The translations under genes were made by a program, and so were the position numbers. A stretch of 64,000 bases of DNA from Schistocerca nitens (Eukaryota > Arthropoda > Insecta > Orthoptera > Acrididae), in assembly GCF_023898315.1 (NCBI RefSeq), contig NC_064617.1:616209000-616272999 (forward strand), in the 5' to 3' direction. Each line of letters starts with the position of its first letter. Positions within the stretch are counted from its first letter, which is position 1. Under the pieces are notes generated by a model. The model ran no database searches, was not told the DNA's origin, and worked only from the letters and a program-made list of their open reading frames with translations. Positions 25,567 through 35,731 of this stretch are shown here, piece after piece.

Positions 25567-26372
25567 GGTTAGTTGGGCAGGATGAGTATTTCAATTGTTT
25601 TCAATAGAGTGGATATTAGTGGCACTGGCTTGTTGCCATAATGTGGCATTGGTTCTTTGTTCATAACAGTGTACTCAGTTTTGTAGAAGATTTAGGTGAG
25701 AAAGAGACAGTTGTTGAATATGACATAGATAGCTAGAAATGAATTGAGTAGCAATTTCCTGCTAGGTGTAGTTTGGGTATGATGTGTCTCAGTGAGAGAT
25801 AAATCTTGAAATTGAAGGGTTGTTCTTTGCTACAGTCTTGGAAACTATGTATCTGGTGTTGACTCCAATGTTTTCAAGATTACTTGTGTACAAAATTGGC
25901 CAGACTTTGCAGTTTCTTCTTCAATAAATCAGTGGAAGGTGGTGCAGATAATGGTAAAAATGTTCAGTGCCTCCTGTGAGTTGTTGATGCTGCTTGTCTT
26001 TTAAGTAAAATTGATAGGGGCTCTTGATTGACCCAGCCATACACAGAGCTGGTGCATACTTGGCTTGAGAAGACTTTGGTCAGTAAATGATGAAATACCA
26101 ACACAGTGGTCACAACAAAGCTCCTTTCCCTGCATTTTAGTTTCCCTCGGGTATAGAGTGACACGATATTGTCAGAGGATGTGCAGATAATCACTTTGAT
26201 CAGGCTGTTCGTTTTTTTAATGCTCTTTTACCAGAATCCATTCATAGTGATTAGTGTGTTCTCTGTTGGAACACGATGAGAACATTGTGTGAAGTGCACA
26301 GAAGTAGCTATTTTAGTATGTATGAAAATGTGAGGTAACCACTGTTACTCCTAAATTTCTGTGGAATTAAGT

Positions 26373-26414
<42 letters not shown>

Positions 26415-28649
26415 TGTTTGAAAATCCCAGAGGTTCAAGTTGGTAGTTTATATGTTGCCAGCGAAAAAAGCTTTTTAGTAAACTGAGGCACTAGCATTAG
26501 TTCCCTGTTCACTGTGACAAGGAAGCTAGTATAAAAAGTAGCTTGTGGTTTTGTTTGCAAAGAAGTGCTCATGGGATGAAAGCACTGCTTGAGATTATTC
26601 TGAGATGATGGGGGGATTGCTAAACATCTAGCATTTTAGTAAGGAGCTTGTCGGACTATTTGTATAGTTGTAAAATTATTTGTTATTTGATGAGAAATTT
26701 CTTTATTCATAGCACATGGGCCATCATAGTTGAAGCATAAAGATTGGCATGGTATGCGTAGGTCTGCAAAATGTCCTGACAGTGATGTTCATAGGAACTT
26801 GTTGTATACTTTGATTCTTCATCTGTTTAACAGTAGACATAAGAAATGTATTAGTGGAGCAAGTAGCTGTGAAATTAGTAGTGTATGATTGATAGTATGG
26901 ACGTGGCGCTTGAAGGAAGTGTTTGTTTAGCTGTGGGTGTTTTCATAATTGCCATGTGAGGAGAAGCAATACTCGTGATAGGCGACGAGAGGTACAGAGA
27001 GAAACACATTTATTGCGAGTATTGTATATCAGCAGCTCTTGGGCGGGTATCAAGTAAGACGCAAAGTGAAACGAAAGAGGAAGTATGCATGAAAGTGGCC
27101 AAATATCGACAAGAGTTCGCACTGTTAGGGTGAGGTGAATAAGCTAGTGCGGTGCGAAAATTTTCGAAGAGAGAGGCGGTTTTAAAGAAAGCACAAGAGT
27201 CCTATGAATGCCCTCTTGTGTGTTTCTCTTTCAGTGGCTATTTGGCATGTCTGCTTGCGCCATAGAAAGCTACTGTATGTGCCCCAGGCCCCCATCTAGC
27301 GGCCGGAGGTGCAAGCGGTGTTTACATACAGTCTCGCCTGAGGCAATGGTCTCTCATTTCGGAACGCAAGAAGCACTGGTAGCGCACAAAAATAGCCGAG
27401 TGAGATCATTGCGGCCAAGTAAGGGTAGAAGTAGGTTCTTTGCAGAATGTCCGAGCTTAAGAAATTCTTCGATAAGTAAATCGCGAAATGTGAAGAATGT
27501 GTCGTATTCTCGTAGGGCGTGTTGACGGTCTCGTGGCATAAGTAGCGAGCGGTGATAGCTTGCAAGCAAGATCATACTTCACAGGATCATTTCTGTAGTA
27601 TGTCTTCAACTCTCTCTAGTTCAACGCTGGAGTAGACGTAACCACGATGATGAGTGGTAGCACTCTCCCTGAGCGTGAGGCTTGCGATCAAGATTCATCG
27701 CATCTTGGTTGTAATCGATGATCGTTCACCACATTCTGAGGGATGTGGGAAGGGAATAGCGCTTTCCGAGTGGTGGTTTTATTATATAGATTAGAAGCAT
27801 AAGTCATACTGTTGGTATCGGGACCCGCGTTGTTGCAGAAATGTCGCTACAGGTTGTGGAAAGACTTCGATTGCGACATGTCATGAAAGCCTCGTGGAAG
27901 TTTCTCGAGTGGCACGGGGGACGAGCCATTTGATTTGGCCTGCTCCAAGTGCTAGGCTTGGATGACAACGACGTACTTTTGAGTTACAAGAATGAGTGAG
28001 CAACACAAGAAGAGTGCAATTGATGACCATAAAAAGCTGACACACAACACAGTCTTGATAATCACCACTAATGCATGATGTACGAAACATTTAGGAGGAG
28101 CACGTTTGGCTAGCAAACATGAATTGAGTGATTTGCAAGGCAGTGTAATCTGCAAGAAGGAATGCATGAAATTCGCAAATGAATAAGACTGGTTCAAATA
28201 CTATCGACAGAAATTTTATTTCTGTTGTCAACTAGTATTAATTAGTTGTGTGGGAGCAGGGGGATATTTCCCTTGCACCATACATCTACATACACGTTGC
28301 GTGTGATGTGGCCTAGTTTTGCGTACAAAGAACTATCTAGTTGTCAGTTTTTTGAGTGAACGAGAGAGATTAGTGTTAGATGCAGAGCAGTGCGGGCAGT
28401 TGTGTGTCGGACGTTGTATGTCGGACGTGGGTCGCCGACAGGAATTATGCGTGCTGCCATCTGTCGGCAGGTGAGGTAATGAAGCAGCTTGAATGGTGAC
28501 AGAAATGATGAAAATAGTTATCTAAAGAGTAATAGCGACGACATTTGGCAGACACGTATTTCAGCGTTGACAGTTAGTTTGGGGTGTGTGCTTGCATGAC
28601 ACTGGAAGTCTGTTGACGGTGTAGAAGTAGACAAGACGGCAAGAATTTT

Positions 28650-28714
28650 CGGCGTTCTCGCGGAGAAGTAATAGAGAAGCAGCCATAAGTATTGAAGTGA
28701 GGGCGTTGATCGGC
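28650..28714 (+). promoter_or_regulatory. U5 promoter of unit 8, now facing a LINE
   Basis: The same presumptive PSE region as in unit 1, ending in gttgatcggc. Instead of U5, the 5' end of a full-length LINE in sense orientation starts at 28715, exactly where ACTCTGG of U5 would begin. If active, it would now initiate at or near the LINE 5' end. Confidence 0.45.
28705..28714 (+). repeat. Target-site duplication of LINE copy 1 (left copy)
   Basis: gttgatcggc, repeated exactly at 34339-34348 after the poly(A). In an empty unit it occurs once, at 3113-3122, immediately before ACTCTGG of U5. Confidence 0.95.
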
Positions 28715-28851
28715 GATTCGAGGGTTGGATTCCCTCACTTCCTCATCGAGGACTCGCACTGCCTGGGCTACTCTCAGGGTGTACCTTCGACGTGGAAGAG
28801 CCCCACTCGTGCTTGTCGCGTTGTTGCCCGTCTGCACGCCGTCACTGCTGC

Positions 28852-28928
28852 CCGCCGCCGCCGCCGCCGCCCGGTGCTTGCCGCCGCCGCCGCCGCCGCC
28901 GCCGCCGCTTGGTCGCCGTCTGTCGGTG

Positions 28929-28963
<35 letters not shown>

Positions 28964-29175
28964 TTGGTCGCCGTCTGTCGGTGCTCGCCGCCGCCGCCGC
29001 CGCCGCCGTCGTCTGTTCGCCGCCGCCGCCGCTTGGTCGCTTGCCGCCGCCGCCGCCGCCGCTTGGTCGCCGTCTGTCGGTGCTCGCCGCTTCCTCTTCT
29101 GCCGCCGCCACCTGGTCGCCGCTTCTTCAGCCGCCGCCGCCACCTGGTCGCCGCTTCTTCAGCCGCCGCCGCCGC
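28852..29175 (+). repeat. GCC-rich tandem repeat in LINE copy 1 5' UTR
   Basis: Runs of GCC broken by a recurring segment (gcttggtcgccgtctgtcgg, followed by tgctcgcc) starting at about 28907, 28962 and 29061, with a shortened form near 29028. The last part repeats cacctggtcgccgcttcttc. It is 324 bp here and 246 bp in copy 2, so it expands and contracts. It is likely structured in RNA and may be part of the internal promoter, which is inference. Confidence 0.85.
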
Positions 29176-29244
29176 TGTCGCCGTCTCTTGGTGCTCGCCG
29201 CTTCTTCTGCCGCCGTCTCTCGGTGTTCGCTGCCGCCTGCGATC

Positions 29245-30801
29245 ATGGACGCCCCAACTACCACCATCATCTACACCTCTCCTTCACCTGCCCCCACTGT
29301 AACGTCATGGAGTGCTTCCTCTGGGATTCACCCGTCTCATGCACCTCCCCTACTCACAGTCTCCTCCCCATCTATCTCCTCTCCATCGATGTATCCCCAC
29401 CTGTACGTCACTCCTGCTCCTACCCCTGTTACTGCCCCTGCTACTTCTCCCGCTACTGCCTCTGCCCCTGCTCCCAACCCCCCTCCCACTCCTGTCGCCC
29501 CCCGAGACGACTTCCCCCCTCTACCCCCTGCGACTACCGCTGCTTCCCCTACCGGAGTCTCCACCCGCCGCGCCACAGTCGCCGCCACAGAGCGCCCTAC
29601 CCTCTCATCCGGTGCTCCTGCCTCACAGGAGGGCCCTGCCTCCCACCACCTCCCCATCCATCCAGTCCCTCATCCCTCCTCCCAGGCAACACCCGCCAAA
29701 AAATCTTCCAAACGGCCCAGTGGCGACCTCTCCTCTACTCCTTCCTCCAAAAGGCCACTGCCCGCCCCGCCTCCCCCACCTCCCACTGACCCCACTATGG
29801 ATACCACCCCACCTCCCTCCTCTCCAGCCCCCTCCCTGTATACCTTTGTCCTAGCAAACCCTGATCCAAAATTCCTGGATGCCCGCACCCTCACCCTTGA
29901 AATCCGGAAGTACATCCCCAGTGCACCCATCACCCAACTTATCCCTCGCAGAGACTCTGTTCTCATCAAGTCTCCCTCTCCATCCTTCCATACTGATCTC
30001 CTCCGGCGCCTTCCCCGCATCACCTTTGGGCCCCACGCATCCCTCACCCCATTCCTTACATCCTCCTCTCCTCGCCAACCCCAACCGCCTCGTCGTCCGC
30101 CGACCCTCACTGCCGTCATCACCAAACTCAGCCCTGTGGTCACGGAGGCTGAGGTGTTGGCGGAACTGAATGCCCACCCCTCCCTGGAAATCCGCTCTGC
30201 CCGCCGTATTTACAACTCCTCTGGCCCTACTTTCCTCATGCGTATCTTTACAGAATCCGCCTCCTCCATCGACCACCTCCTCACGCAGGGAGCCCTGATT
30301 TTCAACCGCCGCCACCCTGTTGACCCGTCCCGTTCCCCTCCTCAATCTTACCGCTGCCAGCGTTGTCTTCTGTACAATGACCACCTCACCCAGAACTGCA
30401 AGAACCCACCCACCTGCCCCCATTGTAAAGCCTCCCACTTCCTCAAACAGTGTCCCAACCTCGCCTCCCCCCCATCCTGCAACACCTGCAATGAACCTCA
30501 CCCCACCTATTCCTCCAAATGCAAAGCCAAGCCCCCTCCCACCAACCCTGAACTCACTGTCCCCCTTCGCCCCATTGACCCACCTATCCACCCTAACAAT
30601 TCCCTCCGCCCTCCCCCTACGGCAGAAGACATCATCCGGTTCCTCACCGTCGTCCTGCAGAACATCCACCCCTTCCAGCGCCCCCACACACTCCAGCAGA
30701 TTTCCCTCGCTGCCCGCTCTGTTTTCCACTTAAACACCTACGCCACATACTCCCACAACCAGGCCCACTTTACCTTCACCCGTCTAGACACCCTCGTTTA
30801 A
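29245..30801 (+). CDS. LINE ORF1, gag-like RNA-binding protein with three zinc knuckles (copy 1)
   Basis: Nucleic-acid chaperone type protein of a non-LTR element, expected to coat the element RNA. 518 residues from the ATG at 29245 (context gatcATGG). I prefer this start because the in-frame upstream ATG at 28792 would translate the GCC repeat as low-complexity sequence whose length differs between copies. The N-terminal half is rich in Pro, Ser and Thr. A more ordered region follows, and then three CCHC knuckles: C371-C374-H380-C385, C391-C394-H398-C403 and C412-C415-H419-C426. Three knuckles in a row are typical of ORF1 in the Jockey, I and R1 groups. It differs from copy 2 by one Pro/Arg change in the N-terminal part. 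The frame is open throughout. Confidence 0.92.
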   Translation: MDAPTTTIIYTSPSPAPTVTSWSASSGIHPSHAPPLLTVSSPSISSPSMYPHLYVTPAPTPVTAPATSPATASAPAPNPPPTPVAPRDDFPPLPPATTAASPTGVSTRRATVAATERPTLSSGAPASQEGPASHHLPIHPVPHPSSQATPAKKSSKRPSGDLSSTPSSKRPLPAPPPPPPTDPTMDTTPPPSSPAPSLYTFVLANPDPKFLDARTLTLEIRKYIPSAPITQLIPRRDSVLIKSPSPSFHTDLLRRLPRITFGPHASLTPFLTSSSPRQPQPPRRPPTLTAVITKLSPVVTEAEVLAELNAHPSLEIRSARRIYNSSGPTFLMRIFTESASSIDHLLTQGALIFNRRHPVDPSRSPPQSYRCQRCLLYNDHLTQNCKNPPTCPHCKASHFLKQCPNLASPPSCNTCNEPHPTYSSKCKAKPPPTNPELTVPLRPIDPPIHPNNSLRPPPTAEDIIRFLTVVLQNIHPFQRPHTLQQISLAARSVFHLNTYATYSHNQAHFTFTRLDTLV

Positions 30802-30841
30802 GCCCCTCTCCCCTTCCCGCACCCTTCCCGCACCCACTCTC

Positions 30842-33256
30842 ATGGCTCGTCAACAGTATCGTCTCCTCTACCTCAACATTCGCTCCCTCCTTGCAAACAA
30901 ATACCTCTTCATGCATACCCTCTCCCAGCACCATGTTGACTCCTTCATCCTTAATGAAACCTTCCTCCGACCCCACCATGTGGTCCGCATCTCCCCTTAT
31001 CTCCTTCACCGCACTGACAATCCCCTTCCCCTAGCTCGAGGCGGGGTCGCTATCGGCCACCTCCGGCATCTCCCTGTCCGGCCACAACCCCTCCTCAATG
31101 ACCCAACCGAACACCTTCTCCTCAGCCTCTTTTTTCCCTCCCTCACCGTCACCTGTGCCACTATCTATATTCGCCCCGCCGCTCCTCTCCCCTTTGACTT
31201 CATTTCCCATGTTGACCGTACCTTCTCCACCTATGTGATCGCCGCTGACCTCAACATCCACAGCCGTGACCCTGCCACCCTTCGGCGGTGGCATCAGTTC
31301 CTTGCCACCCTCCATGGTGACCTTGTTCCTCTCCCACAGCACACCCGTCCTGAAAGTAACTCCACCCCCGATGTTATCCTCGCTTCCCCCAACCTCCTTG
31401 GTCGCATTGCCGTTGATGTCCTCGATCCCGTCGGTAGTGACCATCTCCCTGTCCTTCTCACCATCTCCTCTACCCGTCCTGCCACTGCAGCCACCCGCCC
31501 CCCTGCCCCTCCAAAGTCTGTCCATGACTACCACCGTGCCAATTGGGATGCCTACCGGGAATCCATTGCCTTACAGGTCGACAGCCACCCCCTCACTTTC
31601 CACCACCCTGATGACATCACCCATGCCTCTTCCTTCCTCCAGAAGACCATCACTGACGCTGTGGAGGCTCATGTCCCTACCAAACTCATCCACCCTCACC
31701 GCCCTACGCTTCCTCCGCAGGCCGTCCTTCTTCTGCGTGAATCCCGCAGGCTCTACCGCTCCTTCCTCCGCACTCGTGACCGGGATACTCTCACCCGCCA
31801 CCGGCAATTACAGCGACATATCCGGAACCTCCTTACAGCAAAGAAACGCCGGGACTGGCGTCAGACATGCACACGCCTCAACTCCACCCTCCCTGTCAAC
31901 TCCTCCAAGTACTGGTCAGCCTTCCACCGCCTTACTGGTAGCCATCCCACCCCGCATTACCCCATCCTCCATGACGATCGCCCTTTTCCTGACAACCTCA
32001 GTAAGGCTAACCATTTTGCTTCCCACCTATCCGAGGTCTTCTCCATTCCTGACGATCCCCATTTTGATTACTCCCTCTTCCCCACTGTCCTTGACCGCAC
32101 TGACACCTCGGTCCCCCCGCTCGCCCCTAGCTTCCAGTACTTGGATCGGCTACCCCCCTCCGACATCAACACTCCCATCACCATGCAAGACATCACACTC
32201 GTCCTCCGCTCCAAACGCAACACCGCTCCTGGTCATGATGGCGTCACCTACCGTCACCTCAAGGAATCCCCTCCATCCTTCCTGTCTGTCCTTGCTACCC
32301 TGTACAATGTCCTCCTCTCCACTGGATTTTACCCTGACCTGTGGAAGACTTCCCGTGTCCTGCTGTTCCCTAAGCCTAACAAACCCCCCTCTGCTACCTC
32401 TTCCTATCGTCCCATCTGCCTCACCTCCGTGTTCAGTAAGGTCTTTGAGGCCATCCTCTCTCGCCGTATCCACTGCCACCTTAACCAGCACCGCCTCCTT
32501 CCTCTTACCCAATGTGGCTTCCGGCCTTCCTTCTCTGCTGACGACCAGCTCCTTAACCTTACCCATCTTCTTTCCCTCCAACTTAACTCCCGTCGCTCTG
32601 CTATCTTTGTTTCCCTTGACCTCCAGAACGCCTATGACCGTGTCTGGCATCCCGGGCTCCTTTTCAAACTCCAGACCTATGCTCTCCCCATCAACTTCGT
32701 CCGTCTCGTTGCTTCCTTCCTCTCCCATCGTCCCTCCTATGTGACTATCCACAATTCCAACTCCCGTACTTTCTACCCCTCTGCCGGCGTGCCCCAAGGT
32801 TCTGTCCTTTCCCCTCTCCTCTATCTCCTGTACACTGCTGATATGCCCAAACCTCCCCCTCCTGTTCATCTTCTCCAGTTCGCTGATGACACCGCCTTCC
32901 TAGCCCTTTATCCTACCCTTCAACGGTCCCAACGTACTCTCCAAACCCACCTTGACCAATTCACCGCTTGGTGCAACCAGTGGTTCCTCCGTGTTAATCC
33001 CTCCAAGACCCAGGCGATCATCATAGGCCGCACCACCCGTTCCTTCCGCCTCCATGATTTCTACCTCACCATTTATGGCCGTCCTATCCACCTCACTCCT
33101 ACCCTCAAATACCTTGGCCTCACCCTCGACCGCCACCTCACCTGGACTCCCCATCTCCTTACCATCCAAAACAAAGCTCACAACCGCCTCCGCCTCCTGA
33201 AACTCCTGTCCGGCCGGACATGGGGTCTGCATCCTTCTACCATCCTCCACACCTAA
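30842..33256 (+). CDS. LINE ORF2, endonuclease-reverse transcriptase, ending at an early stop (copy 1)
   Basis: 804 residues. The endonuclease domain (about 1-210) nicks target DNA; visible catalytic residues are N12, E39, D136-x-N138 and S199-D200-H201. The reverse transcriptase (about 430-770) copies element RNA at the nick. It shows the APGHDG segment, SSYRPICL, motif A with D593 (LDLQNAYD), GVPQGSVLSPLL, and FADD at 680-683 in place of the commoner YADD. No RNase H domain was seen. The TAA at 33254-33256 comes just before the conserved C-terminal stretch (KSMIRPILCY), which continues in the same frame, so it looks like a nonsense change rather than the natural end. ORF2 starts 40 bp after ORF1. 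Endonuclease and RT core are complete, so partial activity is conceivable. Confidence 0.93.
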   Translation: MARQQYRLLYLNIRSLLANKYLFMHTLSQHHVDSFILNETFLRPHHVVRISPYLLHRTDNPLPLARGGVAIGHLRHLPVRPQPLLNDPTEHLLLSLFFPSLTVTCATIYIRPAAPLPFDFISHVDRTFSTYVIAADLNIHSRDPATLRRWHQFLATLHGDLVPLPQHTRPESNSTPDVILASPNLLGRIAVDVLDPVGSDHLPVLLTISSTRPATAATRPPAPPKSVHDYHRANWDAYRESIALQVDSHPLTFHHPDDITHASSFLQKTITDAVEAHVPTKLIHPHRPTLPPQAVLLLRESRRLYRSFLRTRDRDTLTRHRQLQRHIRNLLTAKKRRDWRQTCTRLNSTLPVNSSKYWSAFHRLTGSHPTPHYPILHDDRPFPDNLSKANHFASHLSEVFSIPDDPHFDYSLFPTVLDRTDTSVPPLAPSFQYLDRLPPSDINTPITMQDITLVLRSKRNTAPGHDGVTYRHLKESPPSFLSVLATLYNVLLSTGFYPDLWKTSRVLLFPKPNKPPSATSSYRPICLTSVFSKVFEAILSRRIHCHLNQHRLLPLTQCGFRPSFSADDQLLNLTHLLSLQLNSRRSAIFVSLDLQNAYDRVWHPGLLFKLQTYALPINFVRLVASFLSHRPSYVTIHNSNSRTFYPSAGVPQGSVLSPLLYLLYTADMPKPPPPVHLLQFADDTAFLALYPTLQRSQRTLQTHLDQFTAWCNQWFLRVNPSKTQAIIIGRTTRSFRLHDFYLTIYGRPIHLTPTLKYLGLTLDRHLTWTPHLLTIQNKAHNRLRLLKLLSGRTWGLHPSTILHT

Positions 33257-33664
33257 AAATCCATGATCCGCCCCATCCTTTGTTATGCCAGCATCGCTTG
33301 GATTTCCGCCCCTCCCCGGTTCTATAACGCCCTCCAAATCCTCGAACGCCATGCGCTCCGCCTCGCCTTCCGCATCCGCCTTCCGTCCCCCACGCGCATC
33401 CTCTATGACCTCATCCCCTTCCCCCACCTTCTCCTTTTCCTTGAACACATCCGCACACTCTATGTTGTCCGTCGCCTTGATCCCCCTCACCCCCTGGTGT
33501 CTCCCATCCTCTCCACTCCCGACCAGTTGCCGCGCCTTTACCGTTGTGTCCCTCCCTCTCTCCATCTCCACACCCTCCATCTCCTTTCCCAACACAACTT
33601 CCACCGTCTCCCGCTCCCGGATGATGAGCTTCGCCCTGACATCTACCCTTCCTACCAACTCTAA
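33257..33664 (+). pseudogene. C-terminal remainder of LINE ORF2 after the in-frame stop (copy 1)
   Basis: 135 codons in the same frame as ORF2, beginning KSMIRPILCY and ending PSYQL before the stop at 33662-33664. The YKSxIRPxLxY-type segment and the following LQxxERHALR-like segment are usual in the C-terminal region of Jockey-group ORF2. An uninterrupted ORF2 would be about 940 residues, close to the family's usual length. The identical arrangement is present in copy 2. Confidence 0.85.
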
Positions 33665-34278
33665 CCCCCTCTTCCTGCCTCCTCCTCAGGGCTCCCTCTC
33701 CTCCCCCTCCCTCCTTCTGAGCGGATTTCCCCTCCCCCTCCATCTCTTGTGCCTTCTTTCAGTGTCTCTGCGCTCCCTCCTGCCCTGTCTTCCCTTTTCC
33801 TCTCCCGCCCCATGTGTCTCCTGCCTCTTCGTGAACCCACGGTTACCCCTCCTCCCTTCCTCCCGCCGCTTCCCCAGCTGCCCCATGCTCTCCCCTCCTT
33901 TTCCATCCTCTCTGCCCTTTCCCTCGGCAGGTCCCACCTGGTAGTTTTCTTCTTCGTCGTGTGTGCTCCGAGTGGGTTTTAAATGTGTTGTTTCGGAGTG
34001 TTTTTAATACTGTGGCCGACTTTTAACCTGTGCCTGTGCATCTAGTGACTTCCATGTGTTTTAAGAATCACCCATTGTGTTTTTTTTTAACTTTCTGGTG
34101 ACTTTTTTAACTGTCCCCAATGAACGTATACATATCAGTGTATTTTTACCTCCATTTTCTCCCCTTACTCTGTTTTATGTTCCCCCTTTTTACCTCCTTA
34201 TGTATGTATTATTTTATTCTTGTTTTAATTGTCATATCACTCGGCTGAAGAGCGGCGGATTGTGCTGCTGACAGCCCT

Positions 34279-34301
34279 CCCCTGCCCATATGGGGCAGGG
34301 G
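34279..34301 (+). other. 3' UTR hairpin next to poly(A), LINE copy 1
   Basis: Perfect 9-bp stem cccctgccc / gggcagggg with loop atatg, ending 11 bp before AATAAA. Position and strength suggest a structure recognised by the element's own reverse transcriptase, as 3' stem-loops are in several other LINEs (inference). Confidence 0.7.
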
Positions 34302-34346
34302 AATGAAATCACAATAAAGAAAAAAAAAAAAAAAAAAAGTTGATCG

Positions 34347-34466
34347 GCACTCTGGTTTCCCTTCAAAACGAATAAATCTTTCGCCTTTTACTAAAGATTT
34401 CCGTGGAGGGGAACATTAAATGAGTCTAGAAGGTATTTTTTGTAGTGCTCGGCTATTGCTGAGCCA
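34347..34466 (+). ncRNA. U5 spliceosomal snRNA, copy 8, cut off from its promoter by a LINE
   Basis: The U5 sequence is intact (Sm site 34435-34442). Upstream of it are only the 10-bp target-site duplication (34339-34348) and then the LINE poly(A) tail. The presumptive promoter (28650-28713) is now about 5.6 kb away. It is probably silent unless the LINE supplies transcription. The RNA itself shows no decay by eye, which suggests a recent event or continuing homogenisation from neighbouring units. Confidence 0.95.
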
Positions 34467-35673
34467 CAATCTCAAGTAAAACGTAATGTGAGTAGCAAGA
34501 GGTAGATTGTGTTGTGAGAATGAAGGGCGTGGATTAGCGGATCACGTTTGGCCTGAAATGGCGTGCAGTGTGTTAGACGATTGTGTAGAGAGAGTGAGAG
34601 AGGGGGGGACAGAGCTATTTATTGTCCTGCAAACTCTTGGTGAACCCTTTCCGTACCTCAGTTGTAGATGATTTGAGAATGTTTACTTGCACTGCAGTTG
34701 CACAACAGCATATAAGCTGATATTTGGAAGTGAATGATGAATGATTGTCTTTGTAATAAATACTGGTATGTGATAAGTAGATTTTGTTTTGAAAGCCAAA
34801 ATAATTTTTACCGCAGAAGTTTGTGATTTGTAGGTATGATGTGAGTGAGATTTGGGCTGAAGATGGTGGTTAGTTGGGCAGGATGAGTATTTCAATTGTT
34901 TTCAATAGAGTGGATATTAGTGGCACTGGCTTGTTGCCATAATGTGGCATTGGTTCTTTGTTCATAACAGTGTACTCAGTTTTGTAGAAGATTTAGGTGA
35001 GAAAGAGACAGTTGTTGAATATGACATAGATAGCTAGAAATGAATTGAGTAGCAATTTCCTGCTAGGTGTAGTTTGGGTATGATGTGTCTCAGTGAGAGA
35101 TAAATCTTGAAATTGAAGGGTTGTTCCTTGCTACAGTCTTGGAAACTATGTATCTGGTGTTGACTCCAATGTTTTCAAGATTACTTGTGTACAAAATTGG
35201 CCAGACTTTGCAGTTTCTTCTTCAATAAATCAGTGGAAGGTGGTGCAGATAATGGTAAAAATGTTCAGTGCCTCCTGTGAGTTGTTGATGCTGCTTGTCT
35301 TTTAAGTAAAATTGATAGGGGCTCTTGATTGACCCAGCCATACACAGAGCTGGTGCATACTTGGCTTGAGAAGACTTTGGTCAGTAAATGATGAAATACC
35401 AACACAGTGGTCACAACAAAGCTCCTTTCCCTGCATTTTAGTTTCCCTCGGGTATAGAGTGACACGATATTGGCAGAGGATGTGCAGATAATCACTTTGA
35501 TCAGGCTGTTCGTTTTTTTAATGCTCTTTTACCAGAATCCATTCATAGTGATTAGTGTGTTCTCTGTTGGAACACGATGAGAACATTGTGTGAAGTGCAC
35601 AGAAGTAGCTATTTTAGTATGTATGAAAATGTGAGGTAACCACTGTTACTCCTAAATTTCTGTGGAATTAAGT

Positions 35674-35731
<58 letters not shown>

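Larger units (their letters stand above)
28715..34338 (+). mobile_element. Full-length Jockey-like non-LTR retrotransposon (LINE), copy 1
   Basis: 5624 bp, flanked by a perfect 10-bp target-site duplication (gttgatcggc at 28705-28714 and 34339-34348). Order: GC-rich 5' UTR with GCC repeats (28715-29244), ORF1 (29245-30801), 40-bp gap, ORF2 (30842-33664, one in-frame stop), 3' UTR (33665-34319) with a strong hairpin and AATAAA (34313-34318), and a poly(A) of 19 (34320-34338). Two ORFs, a CCHC-bearing ORF1, an APE-type endonuclease, no RNase H domain seen and a poly(A) tail fit the Jockey group. CR1 usually ends in short repeats, and I and LOA elements usually carry RNase H. C-rich, G-poor composition on the sense strand sets it apart from the host unit. 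It interrupts unit 8 at the 5' end of U5. Confidence 0.97.
25567..34867 (+). repeat. U5 snRNA tandem unit 8, split by a full-length LINE
   Basis: The unit spans 9301 bp because a 5624-bp LINE and a 10-bp target-site duplication lie inside it. Without them it is 3667 bp. The TG tract at 26377-26410 has 17 repeats followed by an extra tttgtg. The unit's promoter lies left of the LINE and its U5 sequence (34347-34466) lies to the right. Confidence 0.97.

Noticed and set aside
28792-29244. Upstream extension of ORF1 through the GCC repeat
   Set aside because: Low-complexity Pro/Ala/Arg sequence whose length differs by 26 codons between copies. The ATG at 29245 has a better context and opens the regular protein.
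31266-32744. A 492-codon frame overlapping LINE ORF2, and long antisense frames such as 29851-30729
   Set aside because: Shadows of ORF1 and ORF2 in other frames, favoured by the C-rich, G-poor composition. No family features.
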